From positions 186,001 to 250,000 of the forward strand of contig CANMQX010000006.1 of NCBI GenBank assembly GCA_947500135.1: a stretch of DNA of 64,000 nt, in the 5' to 3' direction. Shown piece after piece: positions 63,106 to 64,000 of this stretch; position 1 is the first letter of the stretch; each line of letters opens with the position of its first letter. Origin of the DNA: an uncultured Paracoccaceae bacterium (lineage in GTDB: Bacteria > Pseudomonadota > Alphaproteobacteria > Rhodobacterales > Rhodobacteraceae). The translations under genes and the position numbers were made by a program. A model generated the notes under the pieces. That model worked only from the letters and a program-made list of their open reading frames with translations, ran no database searches and had not been told where the DNA came from.

Positions 63106-64000
63106 TGGGCGCGAGCGCCATCCATAGCGCAGATGACGCCCGCCGATTGGCCAAGCGGCGCCTGCCATGGATGGTGTTCGACTATATTGATGGCTCCGCT
63201 GGGGCCGAAACAGGGGCGGCGCGCAACCGGGCCGCCCTTGATGCCGCTACCCTGCGCCCACGTATCCTGCGCGATACTAGCCAGCGGTCACTTGCCGTGC
63301 CACTTTTTGGCAAAACGGCAGGGCGTCCTTTTGGAATTGCGCCCATGGGCATGTGCAACCTGTCCGCGCCAGGGGCTGACCTGATGTTGGCCCGGCTCGC
63401 CGCACGTCACAACATCCCGCATGGCGTTTCAACCGTCGCATCCACCCCGATGGAAAAGATCATTCAGGTGGCCGAAGGTAACGCCTGGTTCCAGCTCTAT
63501 TTCAGCGGCGACGGCAGTGGGACGTTCAAACTGGTCGAACGGGCCAAGGCGGCAGGCTATGGCACCCTTGTCGTAACCGTCGACGTGCCAGAGGTCGGGC
63601 GACGTCCGCGCGAATTGCGCCATGGGTTTAAGATGCCCTTCAAAATCGGGCCAAAGCAGTTCATCGACTTTGCCCTGCATCCACGTTGGTCACTGACATC
63701 GCTGGCGGCGGGCAAGCCGCAAATGGCCAATTTCGACATGGACGGGTATGAATTCGACCGCACCGAAAGCCGGGCCCGCGCAACATGGGATACGCTGAAA
63801 CAACTGCGCGACATCTGGAATGGCAACCTTGTGGTCAAGGGCGTGCTGGATGCCGAAGACGCCGTTCAACTGAAATCCGAAGGGGTGGACGCGATCCAAG
63901 TCTCCAGCCACGGGGCGCGACAATTGGAAAGCGCGCCAGCACCATTCGCCATGCTACCTACGATAAGGAAAGCGGTCGGCCCCGATTTCCCGCTGTTTTT
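63105..64000 (+). CDS. FMN-dependent 2-hydroxyacid dehydrogenase, probable sulfolactate dehydrogenase (partial)
   Basis: 298 codons are present and the frame is open at the window edge. It belongs to the lactate oxidase/glycolate oxidase/LldD family: RRLPWMVFDYIDGSAGAE at the N terminus, FGIAPMGMCNLSAPGADLMLARLA, WFQLYF, TVDVPEVGRRPRELRHGF, VVKGVLDAEDA and VSSHGARQLE with the catalytic His. Coupled to comE, it most likely makes sulfopyruvate from sulfolactate (SlcD-type role). Lactate itself is the alternative. Confidence 0.82.
   Translation, partial: MGASAIHSADDARRLAKRRLPWMVFDYIDGSAGAETGAARNRAALDAATLRPRILRDTSQRSLAVPLFGKTAGRPFGIAPMGMCNLSAPGADLMLARLAARHNIPHGVSTVASTPMEKIIQVAEGNAWFQLYFSGDGSGTFKLVERAKAAGYGTLVVTVDVPEVGRRPRELRHGFKMPFKIGPKQFIDFALHPRWSLTSLAAGKPQMANFDMDGYEFDRTESRARATWDTLKQLRDIWNGNLVVKGVLDAEDAVQLKSEGVDAIQVSSHGARQLESAPAPFAMLPTIRKAVGPDFPLF

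Overview
The window looks like chromosome from a marine alphaproteobacterium of the Rhodobacteraceae (Roseobacter group). The evidence is the gene families and their arrangement: adjacent carD and fdxA, a tiny membrane protein that databases often label 'CTP synthetase' in this group, several roseobacter-type ABC/TRAP transporters, and a complete-looking dihydroxypropanesulfonate (DHPS) catabolic cluster. Coding density is high, with many ATGA/TGATG start-stop overlaps. This placement is inferred from reading the translations; no database search was made.

Layout. 1-1.6 kb: murA and a tRNA-Thr(GGT). 1.7-5.6 kb: a polyamine-type ABC importer (potD-A-B-C on the minus strand) with a terminator between the binding-protein gene and the rest. 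5.9-11.2 kb: a secreted 5'-nucleotidase, a DUF952 gene with pyrD, a MATE exporter and two PaaI-type thioesterases. 11.3-21.2 kb: two paralogous MerR regulators followed by a fatty-acid beta-oxidation operon (acyl-CoA dehydrogenase, GST, thiolase, NTF2-like protein, FadJ-type protein) and an acyl-CoA synthetase. 21.3-30.1 kb: a TMADH/dienoyl-CoA-reductase-type flavoenzyme, a degenerate M48-like membrane protein, a tight nucleoside-salvage operon (cdd-deoA-deoB-add-upp) and a VOC-bicupin protein. 30.2-37.8 kb: malic enzyme, propionyl-CoA ligase, a LysM protein, NAD kinase and glyA. 37.9-49.8 kb: a more accessory stretch of small membrane/secreted proteins, two entericidin-like lipoproteins, palindromic repeats, lepA bracketed by two orphan genes, ppk2 and dgkA. 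49.7-54 kb: an AraC regulator, an M48 lipoprotein protease, an HDAC-family deacetylase, CarD and FdxA.

The most coherent system is the end of the window (54.0-64.0 kb). A LacI-type repressor diverges from a small membrane protein, a Tat-exported TRAP binding protein, both TRAP permeases, an HpsN-like HisD-family dehydrogenase, an SDR (HpsO-like), a zinc alcohol dehydrogenase (HpsP-like), a UspA protein, sulfopyruvate decarboxylase ComDE and the start of an FMN-dependent 2-hydroxyacid dehydrogenase that runs off the edge. Read as a pathway: import of DHPS, interconversion of its enantiomers (HpsO/P), oxidation to sulfolactate (HpsN), oxidation to sulfopyruvate (FMN enzyme) and decarboxylation to sulfoacetaldehyde (ComDE). 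The desulfonating step (Xsc or similar) is not in the window and would be expected downstream. The pathway type is known; less usual are the LacI regulator, the small membrane ORF and the embedded Usp.
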